DNA from: Psychrobacillus mangrovi
GTDB taxonomy: Bacteria > Bacillota > Bacilli > Bacillales_A > Planococcaceae
Direction: 5' to 3'
NCBI RefSeq assembly: GCF_037104765.1
Contig: NZ_JBAWSY010000002.1
Span: forward strand, 434,001-498,000
DNA: 64,000 nucleotides
Shown in pieces: positions 1 through 7,565 of this stretch. The translations under genes were made by a program, and so were the position numbers. The notes below the pieces were generated by a model that did no database searches, was not told the DNA's origin, and saw only the letters and a program-made list of their open reading frames with translations. Positions within the stretch are counted from its first letter, which is position 1; each line of letters starts with the position of its first letter.

Positions 1-1
1 T

Positions 2-49
2 CAAGCGCTTCAAGTAGCTGCAAAACAAAAAGAGAAAGTTGGAATTTAA
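2..49 (+). CDS. C-terminal end of an unidentified gene (cut by window edge)
   Basis: An open frame enters from the left edge and stops at TAA 47-49 after 15 visible residues (QALQVAAKQKEKVGI). The stop lies one base before the ATG of the next gene, which suggests an operon with translational coupling. The fragment is too short to identify. It does not look like the Trp-rich C-terminus of the neighbouring MetE-like protein, so it is probably not a tandem paralogue. Confidence 0.4.
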   Translation, partial: QALQVAAKQKEKVGI

Positions 50-50
50 T

Positions 51-1157
51 ATGACAAATCAATTAGTACTTAACGCACCTTTTAAAGCAGATCACGTAGG
101 AAGTTTTTTACGTCCAGAACGTTTAAAGCAAGCACGTTTACAATATGAAAACGAAGAAATTTCTGCACAACAATTAAAACAAATTGAAGATGAAGAAATT
201 ACAAAGCTTGTTGAAAAGCAAATAAACGCTGGTCTGAAGTCCATTACTGATGGTGAATTCCGTCGTAAATGGTGGCACTTTGACTTTCTAGGAGGCCTGG
301 ATGGAGTAGAGTTTTACGAAACAGACAAAGGACTCTCCTTTAAAGGAGTACAGACTAGAGCACATGGCATTAAAGTAACAGGTAAAATCGGTTTTAGCTC
401 ACATTACATGATTGAACACTTCAAGTTTTTACAAAGTGTTGCTGGCGACTCTGTTGTGAAGTTTACTATCCCTAGTCCAAATATGCTCTACTATCGAGCA
501 ACGATTGAAGAAGGTATTTACAGCAGTGACGAAGAATTGTTTCAAGATTTAATCACTGCTTATCAAGGATTTATTCAAGCGCTGTATGATGAAGGGTGCC
601 GCTACCTTCAAATAGATGATACTTCTTGGGCAACTTCTTTCTCTGAGGAAGGTATTACTTCTCTAAAAGAACGAGGTTTAGATTTGGAGGATGCGCTTCA
701 ACTTTCTGCTCGCGCGATCAATGAATCTATTGCAAAAAGACCTAATGATATGCTTGTAACGATGCATATTTGCCGTGGTAATTTCCGTTCCACTTATATT
801 ACGAGTGGAAGCTATGAGTTGGTTTCTGAAACAATCTTTGGTCGATTAAATGTAGACGGTCTTTTCTTAGAATTTGACGATGAGCGATCTGGCAGCTTTG
901 AACCGCTTCGTCATGTTAATCGTCCTGATTTATATATCGTACTAGGTTTAATTACTTCCAAACACGGTGCTTTAGAAGATGCAGAACTAGTAAAAGCAAG
1001 AATTGCAGAAGCTACGAAATATGTACCTATAGACCAGTTATGCTTGAGCCCCCAATGTGGCTTCTCTTCTACGGAGGAAGGAAACATTCTTACAGAAGAA
1101 GAACAATGGGATAAAATTGGCCATGTCGTGCAAATTGCAGATGACGTTTGGAAATAA
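51..1157 (+). CDS. MetE C-terminal-domain methionine synthase-like protein (YxjG/YxjH family)
   Basis: This 368-residue protein matches the stand-alone catalytic barrel of cobalamin-independent methionine synthase, as in B. subtilis YxjG/YxjH. Visible family features are an N-terminal DHVGSFLRP, GEFRRKWWHFDF near residues 70-80, the LQIDDTSW stretch, HICRGNFRS with a zinc-ligand-type His-x-Cys pair, and a late CLSPQCGFSS with another candidate Cys ligand. The family transfers a methyl group to homocysteine or a related thiol; the methyl donor cannot be told from sequence. I chose ATG at 51 because it follows the upstream stop directly; an in-frame TTG at 39 is the alternative. A strong hairpin terminator follows at 1214. 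Confidence 0.88.
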   Translation: MTNQLVLNAPFKADHVGSFLRPERLKQARLQYENEEISAQQLKQIEDEEITKLVEKQINAGLKSITDGEFRRKWWHFDFLGGLDGVEFYETDKGLSFKGVQTRAHGIKVTGKIGFSSHYMIEHFKFLQSVAGDSVVKFTIPSPNMLYYRATIEEGIYSSDEELFQDLITAYQGFIQALYDEGCRYLQIDDTSWATSFSEEGITSLKERGLDLEDALQLSARAINESIAKRPNDMLVTMHICRGNFRSTYITSGSYELVSETIFGRLNVDGLFLEFDDERSGSFEPLRHVNRPDLYIVLGLITSKHGALEDAELVKARIAEATKYVPIDQLCLSPQCGFSSTEEGNILTEEEQWDKIGHVVQIADDVWK

Positions 1158-1213
1158 AGCATCGTGGTGAAGTTTAGATAAGAGCAACCTTTTCTCATTA
1201 AAATAGCTAAACT

Positions 1214-1252
1214 AAAAAAGTGTGCGATTCTTTAAGAGATCGCACACTTTTT
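1214..1252. terminator. Bidirectional rho-independent terminator
   Basis: A nine-base-pair stem (GTGTGCGAT / ATCGCACAC) is flanked by an A-run on the left and a T-run on the right. It can end transcription of the MetE-like gene on the plus strand and of the sortase operon on the minus strand. Confidence 0.85.
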
Positions 1253-1258
1253 TAGAGA

Positions 1259-1864
1259 TTAATCCTCCACCTTCTTTGCTTGTACAACTAGTCGAAACTG
1301 ATTAGATCTTTCAGGGTAGCAAGTGACAAGCGATAGCAAAGATATACCTTCTTGTCTCATCAAAATTTCTACATTTTCCGGTTTAACGACTTGAATATTA
1401 AATACTTTAAAATTCAATGTATCTGTACTTGTCTCCAGTTCAAATCGATCACCTATTTTTAGTTCATTCAAACGATTAAAAAACTGTCCAAACACATGGG
1501 ACTGATGACCAGCAATCGCTGTACTTCCATTTAAAGTGCCCGGATCATCAAGACCATTAATCATCCCAAGTGCCTTATTCAAATTATCTGTCGTTGCTCC
1601 TTTTAAAACCGGTGCCTCCAACTCAATTTCTGGAATTTTCAATATCCCTACTACATCATTTTCTCTTGTTTCTTGTTTCGGAGAATTCATTGCTTGTCCT
1701 ATTGTTTTATCAATCGAGTCATTCGTTGCTGCTTCTGTTTTTATTGCCGTAAAGGATTGAATCAATTCATTTTGTTGTCGCTTATGTTCCATCATTCCAT
1801 AGCCAACTAGTATAAGAATGACGAGACCCAAACCAATCATTATATTGCCTAAGGACTTTTTCAT
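1259..1864 (-). CDS. Sortase, class D-like
   Basis: A 201-residue membrane-anchored transpeptidase that joins LPXTG-type proteins to the cell wall. Residues 5-24 form an N-terminal anchor. The catalytic triad is visible: His120 in IAGHQSHVF, Cys182 in SLVTCYP and Arg191 in NQFRLVV. Length and the GHQSH/VTCYP context fit the class D type (YhcS-like) of Bacillales. It is the last gene of a minus-strand operon, 16 bp after an LPKTG protein that is its obvious substrate. The exact class is inferred; the sortase call is firm. Confidence 0.92.
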   Translation of the reverse strand: MKKSLGNIMIGLGLVILILVGYGMMEHKRQQNELIQSFTAIKTEAATNDSIDKTIGQAMNSPKQETRENDVVGILKIPEIELEAPVLKGATTDNLNKALGMINGLDDPGTLNGSTAIAGHQSHVFGQFFNRLNELKIGDRFELETSTDTLNFKVFNIQVVKPENVEILMRQEGISLLSLVTCYPERSNQFRLVVQAKKVED

Positions 1865-1880
1865 AATTAGCTTGGCCTCC

Positions 1881-3758
1881 TTAAGCGAATTTACGTATAG
1901 TCAATCCGCCGCCAAATAAACTTATAGCTATAACTAACAGCATAATGCCAGTGAAAAATCCACCTGTTTTCGGTAATGAAGAACCCGAGAAATAGTTACT
2001 ATCGCTCAAAGCACTATTCCCATTTCCACCATTGAAATCCGAACCTGAACCAACTGCAACACTTTGATTATTTTCTTCCTCCTCACTTCCTACTCCGCTA
2101 CCGTAAAGATTTTCATTTTCATCTGTTGACCCATCACTGTCGGAGCCAAGATTCTCATTTAAATCTTCACTTGATTCTTCCGTTGTACCTTTTGTCGTTT
2201 CTTCAGAAGAATCTCCATTTGTTCCTTTGCTGTTTTCGTTATTTGTTCCTTCATTTTCGGCCTCACTAACTGATCCATCTTCGTCATTTATACCAGGTAC
2301 ATCCCCAATAATTGTTTCAGGATCTTCCACTAAATTATCGCTAGGATTAGTTGGATTATTAACAGATGGCGCAGACGCAGAACTTACTCTTGGAAGTATG
2401 CTAACTGCGTTATCCAACAATCTATTATTGAATCTCAAAGAGGCTGCATTGTCTTTTTGAATAGTGCCATCATTACTTGTTGTTTGACCTTCACTTGTTA
2501 ATACATCTACACTGATTTCATCTAATACATCAGATAATACATCTAATTGTAAAACACCTTCTGAAAAAGAGTTGCTTCCATCGTTGCTAGTGTCGTGTTG
2601 ATCAAGCACTCCTAAATGAATGCCATTAGCTAAAGGTAACTCATTACTAGCTATTTCAATGACACCTCTATCATTAGAAGTAACCTTCTCATTTTGTACT
2701 GATTCATCCAATATAACAAATGCAGCTAAGTCCCCTAGCTGACGATTCACTAATTCAATACCTACAACTGATGACTTGTCCATTTTAATAGAATCGTTTT
2801 CCTTATTACTATCCTCTAAAACATTCAATTCCAAATCATCTAAAATTGTTTTATCAGAAGCAGATGGGCTTCCATCATTTAGCCCCACTGTTAATAGTTT
2901 CGAGTTCGAATAAATTTCTCTATTAGTTTGTGAAAATTGATGATCTTCAAGCACTCCAACATGTAAAGTATCGAGAAGAGGTAAATCTATTATTCCCAAA
3001 TGAACTCCTGCCTCTTTAGTAGATTTAACTGTAGTAGTTGATGATTCTTCCTCTTTTAGTACTTCCACATCTACATCATCCGTCAAGATTTTATCTTCAA
3101 TCCCTATGTCGACAAGCACTTCTTCACTAGATTTAGATGCTGCAGTTGATGATTCTTCCTCTTTAAGTACTTCCACATCTACATCATCCGTCAAGATTAT
3201 ATCTTCAATCCCTATGTCGACAACTGCTTCTTCACTAGATTTAGATGCTGCAGTTGACGATTCTTCCTCTTTCAGTACTTCCACATCTACATCATCCGTT
3301 TGGATTAACTCTTCAATTCTTACGTCGACAACTGCTTGTTCACTGGATACAGCTGTAAAACTTGAAGATTCCTTCTGATTTAGAGCCTCTACATCGACTT
3401 CATCTGATGCGATATCAATCACTTCTTGTTCACTAGTTGTTGTTGAATTAGATTGAGCAATCACATTCGCTTCAACAGCCACTAATTCTTCTGTCGCAGT
3501 TACATTAGCAACTGCTTCCACATTTTTACCTTCTTCATCGGAATTAGGAATCTCTACATTTATTTCATTGACACCTTGTAAATCTGTTACTTCTACATCC
3601 ACAATTTCTGCATATTCAGTGTCGTTATTTAATATATTTACCTCCAACTGAAAGGATTGTGAATCATTTTCCTCCGCAACGACAATAGATGGTACCAATA
3701 ATACCAATGCAAAGATCCCGAGAAGAATCCAAGAAAGCTTCCAACAATACTTTTTCAT
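1881..3758 (-). CDS. Repeat-containing LPXTG cell-wall-anchored surface protein
   Basis: A 625-residue secreted protein. A signal peptide covers about residues 1-28 (hydrophobic core ending near VVAEEN). The C-terminus has LPKTG at 595-599, a hydrophobic helix and a positively charged tail (TIRKFA), the standard sorting signal. The middle carries near-identical 36-residue repeats (DDVDVEVLKEEESSTAASKS type) followed by weaker copies that keep a VxVL / LGVLD pattern. Residues about 470-590 are a low-complexity Ser/Asn/Glu/Gly spacer that probably crosses the wall. The protein is very acidic. It sits between a secreted protein and a sortase in one operon. No known binding domain is recognised. 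Confidence 0.88.
   Translation of the reverse strand: MKKYCWKLSWILLGIFALVLLVPSIVVAEENDSQSFQLEVNILNNDTEYAEIVDVEVTDLQGVNEINVEIPNSDEEGKNVEAVANVTATEELVAVEANVIAQSNSTTTSEQEVIDIASDEVDVEALNQKESSSFTAVSSEQAVVDVRIEELIQTDDVDVEVLKEEESSTAASKSSEEAVVDIGIEDIILTDDVDVEVLKEEESSTAASKSSEEVLVDIGIEDKILTDDVDVEVLKEEESSTTTVKSTKEAGVHLGIIDLPLLDTLHVGVLEDHQFSQTNREIYSNSKLLTVGLNDGSPSASDKTILDDLELNVLEDSNKENDSIKMDKSSVVGIELVNRQLGDLAAFVILDESVQNEKVTSNDRGVIEIASNELPLANGIHLGVLDQHDTSNDGSNSFSEGVLQLDVLSDVLDEISVDVLTSEGQTTSNDGTIQKDNAASLRFNNRLLDNAVSILPRVSSASAPSVNNPTNPSDNLVEDPETIIGDVPGINDEDGSVSEAENEGTNNENSKGTNGDSSEETTKGTTEESSEDLNENLGSDSDGSTDENENLYGSGVGSEEEENNQSVAVGSGSDFNGGNGNSALSDSNYFSGSSLPKTGGFFTGIMLLVIAISLFGGGLTIRKFA
3040..3363 (-). repeat. 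Three tandem 108-bp repeats inside the LPXTG gene
   Basis: The plus-strand string GATGATTCTTCC recurs at 3040 and 3148, and with one change (GACGATTCTTCC) at 3256, giving an exact 108-bp period. That equals 36 codons. The first two units are almost identical at DNA level, which indicates recent duplication and likely length variation between strains. Confidence 0.85.
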
Positions 3759-3792
3759 TCATTTTCTCTCCTTTTTTAAATATGATTTATTA

Positions 3793-4830
3793 TCATGTAT
3801 AAAAAAGGATTGATTCGGGTGGTTTCCTCAAAGGTGTATGAATCCATTGGATAATCGCATAGCTATTTTTGTGATACCATTTCTTTCGTCTCAATTCTTT
3901 CATTAGTTTTTCAGATGGCAATGCTCCAACTACTATGTCACTCCCAGTAAAAAATGTAAAACTAGTTGATGCTACTTTTGAATTTCCATTTCCTATTGGA
4001 TTCGTAGTTTGAATAAATATGAGCTCTTGTGCTAATGGGATAAATGGAAGAACTGGGGCTTCAGGATCTTTCTGATTCTTTGCTTTCTTAAGGGAAGTAT
4101 TGTCCTCTTTTAAAGCTGAAGTGTTTTCAATCTTTAAGAAAATCTCTCCATCCATTATTCCCTTATCACTTTTCATCACCTGGTTTTCAAAGATTTCTAC
4201 TTTATCAAGTGAGTTAGTCGAAATTACTACTTTCTCAGTAGTATCATCAATTTCGAGCGTCTGATTAGTTTCAACTTCCATTATCTTAATTGGCGTAATC
4301 GGAATTTTTGTGCGCCATTGATTCGACAAGGTATCTTTCTTAGGACTTTTTTGGGGAATTGTATTTAGTCCCTTTTCTACTAAATCATTAACTTCTTCAT
4401 TACCAGATACGACTGTTTTCTTTATCTCAGTGTTTAACCTCTTTATGGTCTCTTGTGTTTCTCGAAGTACAGGAGTCACAACTTGTATTTCAGGGTTAGC
4501 TTCGATTGTTTCGTCATCATCATCTATTACAACTGTAGTAATCGAGTCGGTATTGCTTGTAACTTCTGCTACTATCTCCTCGATAACCGGAATTGTTCTT
4601 TCCTGTGCTTCAGTTCTACCATCAGTATCATGTTTTTGATCTGAAAGACTTTCTTCTGAAAGGGGCTCGCTACCAATAGATTGGACTGAATTAACAACCT
4701 CCCCTGTCGTCCCAACAAGATGATATACATTTGTTTCAAGTAATCCACTCTTCTCCTCTCCGAATACTTGAACGGGAAACAGTAAAAACAAACAGCAACC
4801 TAACAATAAGGCTAGTAATCTATTTTTCAC
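3793..4830 (-). CDS. Secreted protein of unknown function, first gene of the sortase operon
   Basis: A 345-residue protein with a clear signal peptide (residues 1-24, hydrophobic core LLALLLGCCLFLLF). The mature part is Thr/Glu/Asn-rich without a recognised domain. It lacks an LPXTG signal; instead it ends in a Trp/Pro pattern, W-x3-P-x3-PP-x4-F, close to the C-terminus. GTG at 4828-4830 is the start, preceded by a perfect AGGAGGTG. It lies 34 bp before the LPXTG gene, so it is probably co-transcribed with that gene and the sortase. It may be a partner or alternative substrate; this is inference. Confidence 0.7.
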   Translation of the reverse strand: MKNRLLALLLGCCLFLLFPVQVFGEEKSGLLETNVYHLVGTTGEVVNSVQSIGSEPLSEESLSDQKHDTDGRTEAQERTIPVIEEIVAEVTSNTDSITTVVIDDDDETIEANPEIQVVTPVLRETQETIKRLNTEIKKTVVSGNEEVNDLVEKGLNTIPQKSPKKDTLSNQWRTKIPITPIKIMEVETNQTLEIDDTTEKVVISTNSLDKVEIFENQVMKSDKGIMDGEIFLKIENTSALKEDNTSLKKAKNQKDPEAPVLPFIPLAQELIFIQTTNPIGNGNSKVASTSFTFFTGSDIVVGALPSEKLMKELRRKKWYHKNSYAIIQWIHTPLRKPPESILFYT

Positions 4831-4954
4831 CTTTTCACCTCCTCACCTTTTATATTTAATAATTCTGACTATTTTTTATATTTCCTTATTATAGATTAAT
4901 CAAACCTAAATAGAATACAAAATTTAGTAAAAATAAGGACTATTATATGTTAGA

Positions 4955-4979
4955 GTTTGGTTTTCTCTTTCTCGGGTAA
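4955..4979 (+). promoter_or_regulatory. Possible sigma-B promoter
   Basis: GTTTGG, 13 bases, then GGGTAA lies about 40 bp before the small 101-residue protein. This resembles the general-stress consensus GTTTAA-N12-15-GGGTAT with changes in both boxes. Confidence is moderate because the -35 box has two mismatches. Confidence 0.45.
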
Positions 4980-5018
4980 AGAAGAGATATACACAATAAG
5001 TTAAAGGAGGAAAATTAA

Positions 5019-5324
5019 ATGACAAATCATCTTTATGAACATTCAACTGACGACATCATAAAAGAAACTGGAGAATATACTTGCGAAGCTGGTATAACGA
5101 AAACATTATATAAAGGTGATAAATTTCCTTCGTGTCCAGAATCGGAAATTTCGACTTTATGGAAGCATGCAGAAAGTCATCACCATAATTCCGGAGATGA
5201 GGTAACTGAGTCTGGTAATTATATAGATGAAGATGGTGATGAATTGGAGTTAGAGGCAGGAGCTACGTTTCCGACTTGCCCTAAGTCTGGATCTCCAACA
5301 AAATGGAAACACGCAGGAAATTGA
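5019..5324 (+). CDS. Small duplicated-domain protein, function unknown
   Basis: A 101-residue protein with two similar halves. Residues about 14-50 and 63-99 share the pattern ETG/ESG-x-Y ... FPxCP ... WKHA. Each half has one Cys in FPSCP or FPTCP, and the first half also has YTCEAG. A HHHH-rich linker joins them. The Cys and His residues suggest metal binding, but no family is assigned. The ribosome site AAAGGAGG is 8 bases before ATG. A SigB-like promoter upstream suggests a stress-induced role. A strong terminator follows at 5361. Confidence 0.75.
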   Translation: MTNHLYEHSTDDIIKETGEYTCEAGITKTLYKGDKFPSCPESEISTLWKHAESHHHNSGDEVTESGNYIDEDGDELELEAGATFPTCPKSGSPTKWKHAGN

Positions 5325-5360
5325 AAAAATGACAATTATTAATTTCAAATTTTAAAATAA

Positions 5361-5402
5361 AAAAGAAGTGCAGTCCCTGTCTTTTTGGGTCTGCACTTCT
5401 TA
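5361..5402. terminator. Bidirectional terminator
   Basis: A ten-base-pair stem (AGAAGTGCAG / CTGCACTTCT) with A-rich and T-rich flanks sits between the convergent small gene and the flavin reductase operon. Confidence 0.8.
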
Positions 5403-5415
5403 TATCTACCAGTTA

Positions 5416-6024
5416 TTATTTTGGTCTTTCAATTGAAAACACTTCACCAATCTTAGCGTAGTTAGAACCTGCTAAACGGCTCACCGCTCCAAGTGTTTGA
5501 TGATTTATTCGACCATCCTCATAAATAGATTCATCCATATGAAAATGAACTACTTTCCCTATAATGAGATCCGTTCCAATTGAATCACTGTCACCTAGTT
5601 CAACTATTTTCTCTAAAGTGCATTCATACCGTACTTTCGCTTCCTTAATTCCAGGTGTATCGATTATTTCGCTAGGAACCAAGGATAATCCCGCTTTTTG
5701 AATCTCACTTTCATTCGGTGGCAGTGATGCTGCAGTTATATTAATCATTTCCACATTTTCTTCATCTACAATGTGGATAACAAACTCATTTTTTTCAAAA
5801 ATATTTCGTGCAGTGTCTTTTCTTACTCCATTTTTCCGCTGAATTGCAAGAGAAACCATTGGCGGGTTTGATGATACGATATTGAAATAACTAAATGGTG
5901 CGCCATTAATCGTTCCGTCTTCCGCTACACTAGTAACAAATGCGATTGGTCTAGGCACAATACTTCCAATTAATAGTTTATAATTTTCTCGTTCCGTATT
6001 ATCTTTAGGATTTAATGAAATCAA
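5416..6024 (-). CDS. Flavin reductase / FMN-binding split-barrel protein (YwrF-like)
   Basis: A 202-residue protein of the flavoprotein oxygenase (DIM6/NTAB) family. Typical features are GSIVPRPIAFVTS near residues 26-38, APFSYFNIVSSNPPMV, RKDTARNI and a late LGAVSRLAGSNYAKIGEVF. Members bind FMN and act as flavin reductases or oxygenase partners. It is the third gene of a minus-strand operon, 11 bp after a ring-cleaving dioxygenase and under an MhqR-like MarR regulator. That context suggests aromatic or quinone detoxification. Confidence 0.85.
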   Translation of the reverse strand: MISLNPKDNTERENYKLLIGSIVPRPIAFVTSVAEDGTINGAPFSYFNIVSSNPPMVSLAIQRKNGVRKDTARNIFEKNEFVIHIVDEENVEMINITAASLPPNESEIQKAGLSLVPSEIIDTPGIKEAKVRYECTLEKIVELGDSDSIGTDLIIGKVVHFHMDESIYEDGRINHQTLGAVSRLAGSNYAKIGEVFSIERPK

Positions 6025-6035
6025 TGTGAACCTCC

Positions 6036-6974
6036 TTATTCATCAAAGTTTCTTATCTTGATTGGAATTAAAGAATCATTTAACTGATCACGAAATTGCT
6101 CATATTGAATTGGCAACATTAAATTTTCACCCATTGTTTCGATTGATTCATCATGAGCAAATCCTGGTGGATCCGTTGCAATTTCAAATAGAATCTTCCC
6201 ATGTTCTCTGAAGTAGATTGCATTAAAGTAATTTCTGTCTTTTACTTCCGTTACACCATATCCAAGATTACCTACATGCTGTTGCCAATCTAGTTGATCC
6301 TCGTTATCTTCTGCTCTCCATGCTATATGATGAACTGTACCTACACCCATTTGTCCTAGACCACTAGTCGTTGTTTTTAAATCTATTATATTCCCTATTT
6401 CACCGAATGATTTAAAACGAACTAAATCACCTTCTTCTGCAATTTTTTCAAGTCCCATCACTTCTTCTAATGCCTTTGCAGTTTTTTCTGGTTGAGAAGA
6501 AAGTAATATCGCACCACCAAATCCTTTAATAGCTACTTCAGGCGTAATATTACCAAACGTCCAATTGTTTGCCTCTCCCCCTGCTCTTTCCACTAGCTCT
6601 AAGCGCAGGCCATGGGGGTCTTCTAAAGTAATATATGTTTCTCCAAAACGTGATTCTTTATTAAATGAAATTCCTAATTTCTCAAGTCTAGTCTCCCAAA
6701 AAGACATTGCACCAATTGGTATGGCATAGGTTGTCACCCCAACTTGTCCATCCCCAATTTTCCCTTGATATGCGCCAACCCAAGGAAAAAATGTAATAAT
6801 AGTTCCTGGTTTTCCGCTACCATTTCCGAAGTATAAATGATACGTCCCTGGATCATCGAAATTAATTGTTTTCTTCACTAGTCTTAAACCTAAAACACCT
6901 GCATAAAAATCTACATTTTCCTGAGGATGTCCTACAATCGCCGTAATATGATGTATTCCTGCTGTTTTTTTCAA
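6036..6974 (-). CDS. Ring-cleaving dioxygenase, MhqO/MhqA type (VOC superfamily)
   Basis: A 312-residue protein built of two VOC modules of about 150 residues each. Metal-ligand motifs are visible: GIHHITA (His8/9) in the first module, TVHHIAWR in the second, and a late Glu in ILFEIATDPPGF. The MhqO/MhqA group is induced by hydroquinones and catechols in Bacillus and is thought to open their rings using iron. The gene is 22 bp downstream of a MarR-type regulator that looks like MhqR, so the two are very likely co-transcribed. Confidence 0.9.
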   Translation of the reverse strand: MKKTAGIHHITAIVGHPQENVDFYAGVLGLRLVKKTINFDDPGTYHLYFGNGSGKPGTIITFFPWVGAYQGKIGDGQVGVTTYAIPIGAMSFWETRLEKLGISFNKESRFGETYITLEDPHGLRLELVERAGGEANNWTFGNITPEVAIKGFGGAILLSSQPEKTAKALEEVMGLEKIAEEGDLVRFKSFGEIGNIIDLKTTTSGLGQMGVGTVHHIAWRAEDNEDQLDWQQHVGNLGYGVTEVKDRNYFNAIYFREHGKILFEIATDPPGFAHDESIETMGENLMLPIQYEQFRDQLNDSLIPIKIRNFDE

Positions 6975-6995
6975 TGTATTATTTCCTCTCTACAT

Positions 6996-7427
6996 TTAAT
7001 GATTATTAGTAGTCTTTCCAACTCTTTTTAATAAATCAATCAATACCACTTTTTCTTCATCCGTTATTCCTGAAAAAATATCTTCAATTACTTGTACATG
7101 CTTTGGAAATATTTCATCCATAAATTGTTTTCCAGCTTCCGTAATTTGAATATATACGACACGCCGGTCTTCTTTACAATTTAATCGTTCCAATAAACCC
7201 TTTGTCTCTAATTTATCGATTACATAAGTAATTGACCCAGAATTGATAAGTACTGCATCTGAAATTTGTCTTACCGTTTGCTTTCCTTTATTATATAAAG
7301 CTTCTAACACTGTAAATTCAGATGTATGCATTTCATAACTACGAATGTCCTTTTTCGACTCATCTTGTACTGATTTAGAGGCTTTCATCAACACAACAAA
7401 AGATTTTAATGATAAATTTTCACTCAT
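6996..7427 (-). CDS. MarR-family regulator, MhqR-like
   Basis: A 143-residue winged-helix regulator. The recognition helix lies around residues 52-75 (TVRQISDAVLINSGSITYVIDKLE) and the wing carries DRRVVYIQIT with the family Asp-Arg-Arg. The only cysteine is Cys84, at the base of the wing. It starts the operon with a ring-cleaving dioxygenase and a flavin protein, the kind of target MhqR represses in B. subtilis. Its promoter carries an 18-bp near-palindrome resembling the published MhqR box, so autoregulation is likely. The MhqR assignment is inferred from context plus sequence resemblance. Confidence 0.88.
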   Translation of the reverse strand: MSENLSLKSFVVLMKASKSVQDESKKDIRSYEMHTSEFTVLEALYNKGKQTVRQISDAVLINSGSITYVIDKLETKGLLERLNCKEDRRVVYIQITEAGKQFMDEIFPKHVQVIEDIFSGITDEEKVVLIDLLKRVGKTTNNH

Positions 7428-7466
7428 ATAATAATTCTCCTTCCACTTTTTTATTTTGAATTTGAT

Positions 7467-7484
7467 TATCTTGAATTAAAGATA
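7467..7484 (-). promoter_or_regulatory. MhqR-box-like operator
   Basis: TATCTTGAATTAAAGATA is self-complementary at 16 of 18 positions. It closely resembles the MhqR box known from B. subtilis (tATCTcgaAtTCgAgATa, quoted from memory). It touches the end of the -10 box of the MarR operon, where a bound repressor would block initiation. Confidence 0.7.
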
Positions 7485-7512
7485 TTATATGCCTTTTCTA
7501 TTTTTATGTCAA
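7484..7512 (-). promoter_or_regulatory. Consensus sigma-A promoter of the MarR operon
   Basis: On the minus strand TTGACA (7512-7507), a 17-base spacer and TATAAT (7489-7484) form a perfect housekeeping promoter. Transcription would start inside the adjacent operator. A full-strength promoter with an overlapping operator is typical of tightly repressed detoxification genes. Confidence 0.85.
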
Positions 7513-7519
7513 ACATTTC

Positions 7520-7555
7520 GAGACCTCCTTTATACAGACTAGGAAGGGAGGTCTC
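7520..7555 (-). terminator. Hairpin at end of the beta-oxidation operon
   Basis: A nine-base-pair stem (GAGACCTCC / GGAGGTCTC) with an 18-base loop follows the acyl-CoA dehydrogenase stop. The T-rich side is on the plus strand, so it is an imperfect terminator for the minus-strand operon. Confidence 0.5.
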
Positions 7556-7565
7556 ACTTTTACTT

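Noticed and set aside
3106..3378. 90-codon plus-strand frame opposite the LPXTG repeats
   Set aside because: Antisense shadow of the Asp/Glu/Ser-rich repeats; Ser/Thr-only composition and no ribosome site.
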